64,000 nucleotides of DNA from Pseudonocardia alaniniphila (GTDB lineage: Bacteria; Actinomycetota; Actinomycetes; Mycobacteriales; Pseudonocardiaceae). Shown piece after piece: positions 41,489 to 50,067 of this stretch; positions within the stretch are counted from its first letter, which is position 1; every line of letters begins with the position of its first letter. The stretch covers positions 124,001-188,000 of the forward strand of contig NZ_JAKXMK010000002.1 in the NCBI RefSeq assembly GCF_022524485.1, in the 5' to 3' direction. The notes beneath the pieces were generated by a model, which saw nothing but the letters and a program-made list of their open reading frames with translations, had not been told where the DNA came from and searched no databases. The position numbers and the translations under genes are program-made.

Positions 41489-43737
41489 GCGGGGACGGGT
41501 GCCGTGTCCATGACCAGCTCGGCTGCCATGGGTAGCTCCCTGATCCGGTGTCCCGTGGCGTGGAACACGGCGTTGGCGATCGCCGCCGCGACACCGACCT
41601 GCCCGATTTCGCCCACGCCCTTCACGCCGAGCGGGTTCACGATGCTGTCGCCGACCTCGACGAAGTCGACGGTCACCTCCGGTGCATCGGCGTTGACGGG
41701 CACCAGGTACTCGCCGAGGCTGCTCGCGCCCCAGCGCCCGTACCGTGCATCCATCCTGTTGCCCTCCAGCAGTGCCTGTCCCAGGCCCCAGAGCATTCCG
41801 CCCATGAGCTGGCTGCGGGCCAGCTTCGGGTTGAGCACGCGCCCCGGCGCGAACACCCCGACCATCCGCCGGACCCGCACGAGTCCGCTGTCCGGATCGA
41901 CGGCGACCTCGGCGAACTGGGCACCGAAGGTCAGCAGGCCGTGCGGTGTGTCGAGCGGTGGCGGCGTCCAGCTGCCCGTCGCCTCGATGGTCGCCTGCCG
42001 GTTGCGCGCCATGAGCTCGGCGCAGGTCTCGCTGCTTCCGAGGCCGTCCCGGCGCGCGATGCGCCCGTCGCGCACCTCGATCGACGCGGGGTCGGCCCCG
42101 TGCAGCGGCGCCCCCGGATCGACGACCTCCAGCGCGAGGACCTGGTCGGACAGCGCCGTCGCCGCGGCGTGCACGGCTGCGCTCACCATGCCCGCTCCCG
42201 CCGACCCGACTGCCGCCGTGGTGTTCGGCAGGTCCGTGTCGCCCGCTTCGAACCGCACCGAGCCCAGCGGCAGGCCGAGGCCGTCGGCGGCGACCTGCGT
42301 CATGGCCGTCAGGACCCCGGTCCCGAACTCCTGGGTCCCGGTCTGGACAACGGCGCTGCCGTCGGCGTAGAGGCGTGCCCTGGCGTGCTGGGTCGGCATG
42401 AACAACGCCACCGGGTACGCGGCGGCCGCCATACCGGTGCCGATCAGCTGGTCGCCCTCACGGCGTGACCGCGGTGTCGGGTGGCGATCGCTCCAGCCGA
42501 AGAGCTCCGCGCCGCGGCGCATGCACTCCTGCAGCCCGTCGCTCGACCACGGGTTGCCGCGATCGTCCGTGTCGCCGTGGTTGCGGACCCGCAGCTCGAT
42601 CGGATCGACCCCGATGTCGTGGGCGAGCTCGTCCATCGCCGTCTCGAGCACGAACACGCCGAGCGACTCACCCGGCCCGCGGGTGAACGTGGGCGTCATC
42701 GTGTTGCCGTGGATCAGCCGGTGCTCGCCGAGGTAGTTCGGGCAGGCGTAGAGCTGCGACGAGACACCAGTGGCCGGTTCGGCCCAGTCGTCGAACGGCG
42801 AGGTGATCGACAGCTTCTCGTGGCGGATCGCGGTCAGGAGCCCGTCCCGGGTCGCGCCGACGGCCATCCGTTGCTCCTGCTCTTCCCGGTGGCCTGCGGA
42901 GGTGTACATCTGCGCGCGGGTGAGGCTGAGCTTCACCGGGCGGCCGACGTGCCGGGCGGCCATCGCGGCCAGCGTGGAGTGTGGCCAGACCATCGCCTTG
43001 CACCCGAACCCGCCGCCCACGAAGTGGGTGACGACCCGCACGTCGGACAGTGGCATGCCGAGCAGCTGCGCCACCGTGAGCTGGCTGGCCCGGATGCCTT
43101 GGGTCGACTCGTAGATCGTGAGTCGCCCGTCTTGCCACACCGCTGTGGTGGCGGAGGGCTCGATCGGGTTGTGGTGGTTGGCCGCGAACCGGTAGGCGAC
43201 GTCGACCCGCACGTCGGCCGCGGCCAGCGCCGTCTCGACGTCGCCGCGCTCGTTCCGTCCGGGGAGGAGCCCTCCGAACAGCCGCTCGGCGTCGTAGGCG
43301 GCTGTGCGTCCCTCGTCGATCGTCGTCGTCGAGGGGGTGCGCTCGTACCGGACGTCGACCAGCGATGCCGCGTACTGAGCGCTCTCGTGGCTCTCGGCGA
43401 CGACCAGTGCGACCGGCTGCCCGGCGTAGTGCACGACGTCGTCCTGCATCGGGAAGAAGCTCTCGCCGGGGGCTGCGGCGCCGACGAGGGAAGGCAGCAG
43501 GTGCGGCTGCGCCGCCACCTTCGGCAGGTTCGCGTGGGTGAGGATCGCCAGGATCCCGCCTGCCGCGCTCGCCCGCGTGGTGTCGATCGCGGTCACCGTG
43601 CCGCTCGGGATCGCAGCCCCGACGATCGCGGCGTGCGCCAGGTGCGGCAGCGGGATCTCGGCGGAGTAGCGGGCGGCACCGGTGACCTTCTGGTGGCCGT
43701 CGACCCGGTCGAGCGGGGTGCCGATCGCGGGGCTCAT
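41485..43737 (-). CDS. Molybdopterin-binding subunit of a PaoABC-like aldehyde oxidoreductase
   Basis: A 750-residue xanthine-oxidase-family large subunit. The molybdopterin-binding glycine-rich segments are FVGGGFGCKAMVWPH and TQEFGTGVLTAMTQVAADGLG, the substrate side has TFTRGPGESLGVFVLETAMDEL, and the catalytic glutamate is Glu710 in KGVGEIGQVG. It oxidises aldehydes or N-heterocycles with water as oxygen donor. It overlaps the FAD subunit and the following membrane-protein gene by four bases each. The arrangement and cluster details match the PaoC/YagR branch. Confidence 0.93.
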   Translation of the reverse strand: MSPAIGTPLDRVDGHQKVTGAARYSAEIPLPHLAHAAIVGAAIPSGTVTAIDTTRASAAGGILAILTHANLPKVAAQPHLLPSLVGAAAPGESFFPMQDDVVHYAGQPVALVVAESHESAQYAASLVDVRYERTPSTTTIDEGRTAAYDAERLFGGLLPGRNERGDVETALAAADVRVDVAYRFAANHHNPIEPSATTAVWQDGRLTIYESTQGIRASQLTVAQLLGMPLSDVRVVTHFVGGGFGCKAMVWPHSTLAAMAARHVGRPVKLSLTRAQMYTSAGHREEQEQRMAVGATRDGLLTAIRHEKLSITSPFDDWAEPATGVSSQLYACPNYLGEHRLIHGNTMTPTFTRGPGESLGVFVLETAMDELAHDIGVDPIELRVRNHGDTDDRGNPWSSDGLQECMRRGAELFGWSDRHPTPRSRREGDQLIGTGMAAAAYPVALFMPTQHARARLYADGSAVVQTGTQEFGTGVLTAMTQVAADGLGLPLGSVRFEAGDTDLPNTTAAVGSAGAGMVSAAVHAAATALSDQVLALEVVDPGAPLHGADPASIEVRDGRIARRDGLGSSETCAELMARNRQATIEATGSWTPPPLDTPHGLLTFGAQFAEVAVDPDSGLVRVRRMVGVFAPGRVLNPKLARSQLMGGMLWGLGQALLEGNRMDARYGRWGASSLGEYLVPVNADAPEVTVDFVEVGDSIVNPLGVKGVGEIGQVGVAAAIANAVFHATGHRIRELPMAAELVMDTAPVPA

Positions 43738-44738
43738 CGCGGGCCTCCCGGTGCCGCCACGGCCATGGCCTCGCTCAGGCCGCGCACGATCGCCCGCTGT
43801 GCGAGCGGGACCTTGAACGCGTTGTGCTCGCGCACCACCGCGAGGCGCAGCTCAGCGGCCGCCGCGTCGACGAACGACGTCGTGGTGGCGGGAGCGCCGA
43901 TCAGCTGTGCCTCGGCTCGCCGCGCCCGCCACGGGACGGTGCCGACCCCGCCGAGAGCGAGTCGCACGTCGGCCACCAGCCCGTCCTGCACCTGCAGCGC
44001 GGCGAGCACCGACACGAGTGCGAACTCGTAGGACTGACGATCGCGGAACTTCAGGTACAGCGACTGTGCGGCCAGGGGGAGCGCCGGAACCTCCATGGCG
44101 ACGATCAGCTCACCGTGTTCCAGCGGATGTTCGATGTGGGGGGTGTCGCCGGGCTGCAGATAGAAGTCCTCGATCGCCACCATCCGGGCCCCGCTCGGGC
44201 CGATCGAGTGCACCTGCGCGTCGAAGGCCACGAGAGCCACCGCGACGTCGGACGGGTGGGTGGCGATGCAGTGCTCGCTCGTGCCGAGGATCGCGTGGCC
44301 GCGGTTCTGCCCGTCGAGCGCCGAGCACCCCGTCCCGGGGTCCCGCTTGTTGCACGGCGAGACACCGTCCCGGAAGTAGGCGCAGCGCACCCGCTGGCAG
44401 AGGTTGCCGCCCATCGACGCCATGTTGCGCAGCTGCTCGGACGCTCCCAGCAGCAGCGCCTGCGAGATCCCCGGATACCGCGCGACGATCCGGGGATCTC
44501 TCGCCACGTCGTTCATCCGGGCCAGCGCGCCGATCCGCAGGCCACCACCGGGCAGGTCCTCGACGTCGTCCAGTGGCAGGTCGTTGATGTCCACGAGCAG
44601 GTCGTGGGGGGCCACGCCGAGGCGGACGAGATCGACCTCGGTGGTGCCGCCTGCGAGGAACGCGCCGGCAGGATCCGCGCTGACCGTCGCGACGGCCTGT
44701 TCGACCTCGGTGGCCCGCGTGTAGCGCAGCGGTCGCAT
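43734..44738 (-). CDS. FAD/[4Fe-4S] subunit of the PaoABC-like oxidoreductase
   Basis: About 334 residues. FAD contacts are FLAGGTTEVDLVRLG (about 27-41) and the ASMGGNLCQRVRC segment. Four cysteines, Cys114, Cys119, Cys129 and Cys138, lie in the insertion followed by LDGQNRGHAILG. In the PaoB/YagS branch this insertion carries an extra [4Fe-4S] cluster that ordinary CoxM subunits lack. It passes electrons from the 2Fe-2S subunit to FAD. The start is ATG 44738, five bases after the 2Fe-2S gene ends. Confidence 0.92.
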   Translation of the reverse strand: MRPLRYTRATEVEQAVATVSADPAGAFLAGGTTEVDLVRLGVAPHDLLVDINDLPLDDVEDLPGGGLRIGALARMNDVARDPRIVARYPGISQALLLGASEQLRNMASMGGNLCQRVRCAYFRDGVSPCNKRDPGTGCSALDGQNRGHAILGTSEHCIATHPSDVAVALVAFDAQVHSIGPSGARMVAIEDFYLQPGDTPHIEHPLEHGELIVAMEVPALPLAAQSLYLKFRDRQSYEFALVSVLAALQVQDGLVADVRLALGGVGTVPWRARRAEAQLIGAPATTTSFVDAAAAELRLAVVREHNAFKVPLAQRAIVRGLSEAMAVAAPGGPR

Positions 44739-44743
44739 CGGCC

Positions 44744-45298
44744 TCAGCCTTTCGCGCCCACGTCGCGGATCGCCGCGCGGATGTTGGGATACGCCGCGCA
44801 GCGGCAGATGTTGCCGCTCATGGATTCGGCGATCTCCTCGTCGGTCGTCGCATTGCCCTCCTCGAGCAGGGCGACGGCGGACATGATCTGGCCGGCGGTG
44901 CAGTAGCCGCACTGGAAGGCGTCGCGTTCGATGAACGCCTGCTGCATCGGATGCAGCGTCCCGTCGTCGGCGGCGAGCCCCTCGATCGTGGTGACCTCCC
45001 GGCCCTCGCACGTGATCGCGAGCGTCAGGCACGCCAGCACGCGCCTGCCGTCGACCCAGACCGTGCATGCGCCGCAGGTGCCCTGGTCGCAGCCCTTCTT
45101 GGAGCCGGTCAGCTCCAGGTGTTCGCGCAGCGCGTCGAGCAGGCTCACCCGAGGTTCGAGGCCCACCACGTGAGACGCGCCGTTGATCCGCAACGTGACC
45201 GGGACCGTGGCCGGGCCGCATATCCCGGGTGGCGCCGGTGCGGCTGCGACGGCCGCGGTCGCGCCGGAGGCGGTTGTGGCTGTGGGCGGGGCCATCAC
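44744..45298 (-). CDS. [2Fe-2S] subunit of the PaoABC-like oxidoreductase
   Basis: A 184-residue protein. The plant-type cluster uses Cys70, Cys75, Cys78 and Cys90 (GCDQGTCGACTVW); the second helical cluster uses Cys130, Cys133, Cys165 and Cys167 (CGYCTAGQ and CRC). An Ala-rich N-terminal extension of 30 residues precedes the fold. It has no twin-arginine signal, unlike periplasmic PaoA, so the complex is probably cytosolic. It is the first gene of the operon. GTG 45298 or the following ATG may be the start. Confidence 0.93.
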   Translation of the reverse strand: MMAPPTATTASGATAAVAAAPAPPGICGPATVPVTLRINGASHVVGLEPRVSLLDALREHLELTGSKKGCDQGTCGACTVWVDGRRVLACLTLAITCEGREVTTIEGLAADDGTLHPMQQAFIERDAFQCGYCTAGQIMSAVALLEEGNATTDEEIAESMSGNICRCAAYPNIRAAIRDVGAKG

Positions 45299-45599
45299 GG
45301 TTCCTCGGGTGCTCGGTATCCGCAGGTCATCGGCGGGATGTCACGACCGAAACCACGACGGTCCGAAATTCTCCGCAGGTAAGTCGATGGTGGCGACGGC
45401 CACTCGGACCAACCCGGTCGCCGTCAGGACTGCCCTGGATGGCGCCCTTCGGCATCCCCGCGGCGCCCGTGGGGACGTGCCGGACGTGAGACTCCCGGCC
45501 ACCGCGCCCTCCAGTCCCCTGCCGGAGACGAGAGCGACGGTGACCGGGAGTCGGCTCCTCCTGAGGCCGCGATCAGGAGGTCGATCCACGGGCGGGCGG
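45299..45599. other. Promoter-sized gap upstream of the Pao-like operon
   Basis: About 300 bp between the [2Fe-2S] gene start and the end of the DUF998 gene. It should hold the operon promoter. I see no convincing gene, strong palindrome or RNA structure. Confidence 0.4.
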
Positions 45600-46331
45600 T
45601 CACACCCGCAGCGGGTTGCGCAGGCCTCGCACCGCGATGACCACCCCGATCACGATCAGCCAGACGAGGATCGGGTAGCTGGCGACGCGCTGCATCCCGC
45701 CACTGCCGAGGCCCAGGTAGAGGGACGTTCCGGCGTACTCACCGATGGTGCCCATCACGGTGCCGAAGAGTCCGATGGCAGCCAGCACCATGCCGATGCG
45801 GCTGAGCACCGGATCGCTGCGGAAGAGCACCATGCTGAGCAGGAGGATCCCGAGGGCGCCGAGTTGGACGTTAAGACAGCCGATCAGGTGAAGGCCGATG
45901 TTGGTGTTCTCCGGAGCCAGGCCCACGAGGATCTTGCCGAAGCCGAGCATGACCCACAGCACGGTGGCCGTGTCGGCGAGCCACCCGGTGGGCCAGTGCT
46001 TCCAGAGCAGCAACGCCCCGACGATCACCAGCACGCCGTTGAGCACGAACGACGCGTTCATGACCGCATGCAGGGGGGAGCACACGTAGATGGGCTCCCC
46101 GTTGGGGACCGAGAACAACCCGCACTGTGTGTTGGCGAGATCCCCGATGTGGTTGCGCGACCAGTTGTAGGCCGGGTTCCACGCGGCCGCCACTGCTACG
46201 TGGGCGACGGCGAACTGCACCGCCGCGAGCGCCCACGCCGCGCCTCCGACCACGACGGCGCTCTGAGGAACCTCCCACGTATCGCCGCCGGTTCTCGATC
46301 GGAAGAAGGTCGCGTTTCCTGCCGTTGTCAC
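45600..46331 (-). CDS. DUF998-family membrane protein
   Basis: About 243 residues with six to seven membrane helices. YNWSRNHIGDLANTQCG in the first external loop is the family hallmark, followed by FVLNGVLVIVGALLL, TATVLWVMLGFGKILVGLAPEN and GTVMGTIGEYAG. Function unknown for the family; members resemble small membrane enzymes. Start at GTG 46331. No operon partner is evident. Confidence 0.82.
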   Translation of the reverse strand: MTTAGNATFFRSRTGGDTWEVPQSAVVVGGAAWALAAVQFAVAHVAVAAAWNPAYNWSRNHIGDLANTQCGLFSVPNGEPIYVCSPLHAVMNASFVLNGVLVIVGALLLWKHWPTGWLADTATVLWVMLGFGKILVGLAPENTNIGLHLIGCLNVQLGALGILLLSMVLFRSDPVLSRIGMVLAAIGLFGTVMGTIGEYAGTSLYLGLGSGGMQRVASYPILVWLIVIGVVIAVRGLRNPLRV

Positions 46332-46487
46332 TGGGGTGGTCGCCTGTCTCTCGTCGTTGCGCCTGAACCGCCCTCACGGTCGATGCGGGCGGTGTCTACT
46401 GCATGGAGTATTCCGTCCGACGATGTGAGTCGACATCAGTCATGTGACTGCATGACGAGGCCCGGCCACAGAACGACGGCGGCAGGC

Positions 46488-47165
46488 TCAGGCGACGAGC
46501 CCGAGGCGGCGCTTGCGGCTGTGGTAGCGGGCGATCAGGAGCGGTCGCAGCGCCCGGGTGGAGAGCGGGATGCTGTTCAGCATCGAGGCGTAGCCGGCCG
46601 TCGGCGTGGGATCGGACATGAGGCCGAGCACCAGGTCGGGCCGCGCCGAGGGAGCGCTCCTCGCCATCGCCGCGCGCAGGGTCCGCACAACCGGGTCGTC
46701 GAGCAGCGCGAGCAGCGCCTTGAGGAGTGCCTCCTCCTCGTCGAGGTGGTCGGAGATGTTCACCGCCGCGGACTCCAGGGCCGCCAATGCGGCCTCGGCC
46801 ATCGCGCGTGTCTCCGGCGAGGCGGCGACGGCGCTGAGCTCCTCGAGACGGTCGAGGCGCCGTGCGAGCCCGTCGAGCTCCCGGTCGATCGCGACGTGCT
46901 GAACGCTGAGGTCGTGGAGCTCGACCACGTCGGGCGGGGAGGCCTGCGCGAGCGGCCTCCACAACACCTCTTCCTCGCGGCGCTGGTGAGAGTGGACGAA
47001 CTCGATGAGCCATCGCCCCACCCCGACACAGCTGTCGACCTCGCCGGCGGTGGCCGGTGCGTGCTTCAGCGCCGCCCGCATGAGGTCCACGCCCCGGCGC
47101 ATGATCGTGTGCGCGGCGATGAGCTCGTCGTAGATCTTGTCGCTCTCGGACTCCGCGCTCCGCAT
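46488..47165 (-). CDS. Hemerythrin-domain protein
   Basis: About 225 residues. A four-helix HHE bundle with di-iron ligands is visible: His19 (AAHTIMRR), His60 and Glu64 (HSHQRREEE), His84 or His90 (LHDLSVQH), and His140 with Glu144 (ISDHLDEEEALL). Such proteins bind O2, NO or sense oxidants. A C-terminal arm of 70 residues (PLLIARYHSRKRRLGLVA) is basic. ATG 47165 has AGGAGG five bases upstream and is preferred over the GTG at 47186. It is a single gene divergent from the KDPG-aldolase gene. Confidence 0.9.
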   Translation of the reverse strand: MRSAESESDKIYDELIAAHTIMRRGVDLMRAALKHAPATAGEVDSCVGVGRWLIEFVHSHQRREEEVLWRPLAQASPPDVVELHDLSVQHVAIDRELDGLARRLDRLEELSAVAASPETRAMAEAALAALESAAVNISDHLDEEEALLKALLALLDDPVVRTLRAAMARSAPSARPDLVLGLMSDPTPTAGYASMLNSIPLSTRALRPLLIARYHSRKRRLGLVA

Positions 47166-47449
47166 CCGATCCTCCTCGGTATACACACTGTTCGTTTAGC
47201 CGAGTGTGGATCCGCCTCACCGTTGCGGGCATCGGTCAAATGACTCCGGGCGTTCCGCCCGATGTGACCTGCGTCAACAGAAGTGTCGGCGATCACGCGG
47301 GAGCGCCCGGCTGAACGGGTTCGATCCGGCTTGTGGGGTGACAACCCGTCGCGCATGATTCAGTTCCGGAGCGTGACGATCACTGGCGATCAGGGTCGTC
47401 GGCCCGGCTGCCGTGCGGCGTGCCGGAGGAGGAACGGAGGCCACCACCC

Positions 47450-48142
47450 ATGACCGCCGACCCGGCGCCGCCCCTGTGCCCGCGTGTCCCGATGGGCGAG
47501 GGACTCTCCGCCACGCGAGTCGTCGCCATCCTCCGGGCCGGCGATGCCTCCCGCGCGGAGGCCGTGGTCGACACGTTGGTCGAGGGCGGTATCCGCTGCC
47601 TCGAGCTGACGATGACCACCCCCGGTGCCCTCGACGTCGTCGAACGTCTTGCGGCCCGGCTGCCCGCCGAGGTCGAGGTGGGGATGGGCACGGTGCTCAC
47701 CGCACGGGAGGTCGACCGCGCCGTCGCGGCCGGCGCGCGCTTCGTCGTCTCGCCGTCGGTCGTGCCCGCGGTCATCGACGCGGCGTTGCGCCACGGGATC
47801 GCGAGCTACCCCGGGGCCCTCACACCAACCGAGATCCACAGCGCGTGGACGGCGGGTGCGACCGCGGTGAAGCTGTTCCCCGCAGGTTCGCTCGGTCCCG
47901 GGTACCTGACGGCGGTCCGTGCGCCGCTGCCGGACATCCCCGTCGTGCCCACGGGCGGGATCGACATCACGGCGGTGCGGGCGTGGCTGGTTGCGGGAGC
48001 CTGCGCCGTCGGCATGGGTGGACCGTTGATCGGCGACGCCCTCGGCCCTGCTGGTGACCTTGCCGCGCTCGCCGGCCGGGTGGCTGCCGTCCGTGCCGCC
48101 GTCCGTGCCGCGGTGGCCGAGGTCTCCGGAGCACAGCGGTGA
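47450..48142 (+). CDS. eda: KDPG/KHG aldolase
   Basis: About 230 residues. Class I aldolase of the Entner-Doudoroff and uronate pathways that splits 2-keto-3-deoxy-6-phosphogluconate to pyruvate and glyceraldehyde-3-phosphate. Catalytic Glu is in CLELTMTTPGAL, the GMGTVLTAREVDRA and FVVSPSV segments follow, and the Schiff-base lysine is in AVKLFPAGSLG. VPTGGID binds phosphate. It overlaps the KDG-kinase gene by four bases. ATG 47450 is chosen. Confidence 0.93.
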   Translation: MTADPAPPLCPRVPMGEGLSATRVVAILRAGDASRAEAVVDTLVEGGIRCLELTMTTPGALDVVERLAARLPAEVEVGMGTVLTAREVDRAVAAGARFVVSPSVVPAVIDAALRHGIASYPGALTPTEIHSAWTAGATAVKLFPAGSLGPGYLTAVRAPLPDIPVVPTGGIDITAVRAWLVAGACAVGMGGPLIGDALGPAGDLAALAGRVAAVRAAVRAAVAEVSGAQR

Positions 48143-49116
48143 CCGCACCCGGGGACATGCCCGCCGCCGGCCTGGTCACCCTCGGCGAGACGCTCGGGCT
48201 GCTCGTCGCCGAGGACACCGGGCCGCTCGCGCTGGCCCACGGGATGCGCCTGAGCATGGGGGGCGCGGAGTCGAACGTCGCCATCGGGGTGTCGCGGCTG
48301 GGGGTGCCCGCCACCTGGATCGGACGTCTCGGCCGCGACCCGGTCGGCGACCTCGTGGAGCGCCACCTGCTCGCCGAGCGGGTCCGGCCGGTGGTGCACC
48401 GCGACGATGCGCCCACCGCACTGATGCTGAGGGAACGGCGCACGGGCACCTCGTCGCACGTGTCGTACTACCGGCACGGCAGCGCGGGTTCGCACCTGTG
48501 CCCCGCCGACCTGCCCGAGCGCGTGATCGAGGAGGCCGGCATCCTGCACGTCACCGGGATCACCCCGGCGCTCGGGGCGGAGCCCGCCGCGGCCGTCCGC
48601 GAGGCCGTGCGGCGGGCGCGGGCGGCGGGAGTCCCGGTCTCGGTCGACCTGAACTTCCGGTCACGGCTCTGGGGCGCGGCCGAGGCGGGCGCGGTGTTCC
48701 GGGAGTTGGCGGCCGCCGCCGACATGCTGTTCGCGGGCGACGACGAGGCGCGGATCGCCCTCGGCATCGACGACCCGGCGGCGGCCACGCCCGCGGAGCT
48801 CGCGACGGCGCTCGCCGATCTCGGACCGGGCGAGGTGGTGGTGAAGAGAGGCCGCCACGGCGCCACCGCCAGGATCGACGGCGCCGTGATCGACGTTTCT
48901 GCTGTGCCCGTCACGGCCGTCGACACCGTGGGCGCGGGTGATGCCTTCGTCGCCGGCTACCTCGCCTGCCGGCTCAGCGGGTGTGACGCCGACGAGCGGC
49001 TCTCCACCGCCGCGATCACCGGGGCCTTCGCCGTGACCGTCCCCGGCGACTGGGAGGCGTTCCCCCGTCGCCACGAACTGACTCTCCTCACCGCGGAGGA
49101 GACGGTGCATCGCTGA
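48139..49116 (+). CDS. kdgK: 2-keto-3-deoxygluconate kinase (PfkB family)
   Basis: About 325 residues. LGETLGLL near the start, GGAESNVAIGVSRLG (about 42-56), GRLGRDPVGD, and the ATP/anion-hole motif AVDTVGAGDAFVAGYLA (about 258-274) with catalytic Asp. The family phosphorylates sugars; its GTGA overlap with the KDPG aldolase gene shows that it makes KDPG from KDG for that aldolase. No KDG-producing dehydratase is in the window. Confidence 0.92.
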   Translation: MTAPGDMPAAGLVTLGETLGLLVAEDTGPLALAHGMRLSMGGAESNVAIGVSRLGVPATWIGRLGRDPVGDLVERHLLAERVRPVVHRDDAPTALMLRERRTGTSSHVSYYRHGSAGSHLCPADLPERVIEEAGILHVTGITPALGAEPAAAVREAVRRARAAGVPVSVDLNFRSRLWGAAEAGAVFRELAAAADMLFAGDDEARIALGIDDPAAATPAELATALADLGPGEVVVKRGRHGATARIDGAVIDVSAVPVTAVDTVGAGDAFVAGYLACRLSGCDADERLSTAAITGAFAVTVPGDWEAFPRRHELTLLTAEETVHR

Positions 49117-50067
49117 GTCACGCGTCCGATCTCGGGGGAGATACAACGGACCGCAACGAAGCGAGTACGACACATACCTGTCGCGACCCGAGGTTTCTGA
49201 TCGAGCGGAACCTCGCGCAGTGGCGCGAATGGTGGCGTTCGCGAACAAGCGGCGGCTCTGCACCTTTGTGCCGCGATGATGATGTTCAGTCACGCCGCGC
49301 TGCTGATCGCGATCAATCGCACGATGCTCCCGAAGCAGATCCGCATCAGCGGTCCGCGGGGGACCGGTGCAGCAGCAGATCGGCGCCTTCGCCCGCCTTC
49401 GGGGATGCGGGTTCCGCTTGTCCTGATGCATCGGCGGCACCCCGGAGATCGCTTCCGGTTCACTGGTAGCTCACAGGCCCAACGGAAGTGCGCACGAATC
49501 GACGCGGTGGTCCGGTCACTCGCTCGGAGGTGTTCTTCGTCACTCTGCGCGCCCAGACCCCCGTTCGTCCTATGCCCGATCCACCCAGATGGGGGAGACA
49601 AGATCCCTTCGGTGACATGTGTGTCGATGTAATGCCGGGTAAGGAGTGCTGTCCGTATGCAGTATGTACGTCGGGTTCATGTCGAAGAGTCGGGCGGTGA
49701 TACGGCCGTACCGGTGATGGGCGTCACAAGATCTGTCTCCGTGCCCCATGGCACAACGGGAGCCGCTGCGCAAATCGCGATTATGTGAGCCTTCGTTAAC
49801 AAGTGCCCGCCACCCGGTCGGCGTCCTTGCTGAGGGGGATTCCCGCCGGTTAGGTTGTCCTTCCCGCCGAGGAGATCGTGCTGACCCGGTGTTTCGCAGC
49901 ATCGGGCCCTGGGTGCTGCAACACCTGGGTTCCAGTGTCGTATCAGTCACGCCCTCGGCCTCGCGGCGAGCGCCGTCCCTCATGGGAGCGTCGGCGTCGT
50001 GATCGGATGCGGTCGATCACTGGGGGCCCAGCGCTCCCGGCGTGACCACTGACATCTCTGGAGGCAT
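49117..50067. other. Long intergenic region without a recognisable gene
   Basis: About 950 bp between the KDG kinase and the LuxR-type regulator. Several short frames exist on both strands, but none has family resemblance or a good ribosome site. It is less GC-rich in places than its surroundings (around 49620-49830) and contains the palindrome TACGGCCGTA near 49700. It may hold regulatory sequence for the downstream regulator or decayed DNA. No tRNA seen. Confidence 0.5.

Noticed and set aside
49276-49632. A 118-codon frame in the long intergenic stretch
   Set aside because: No ribosome site, no family resemblance, and a competing frame of similar length on the other strand.
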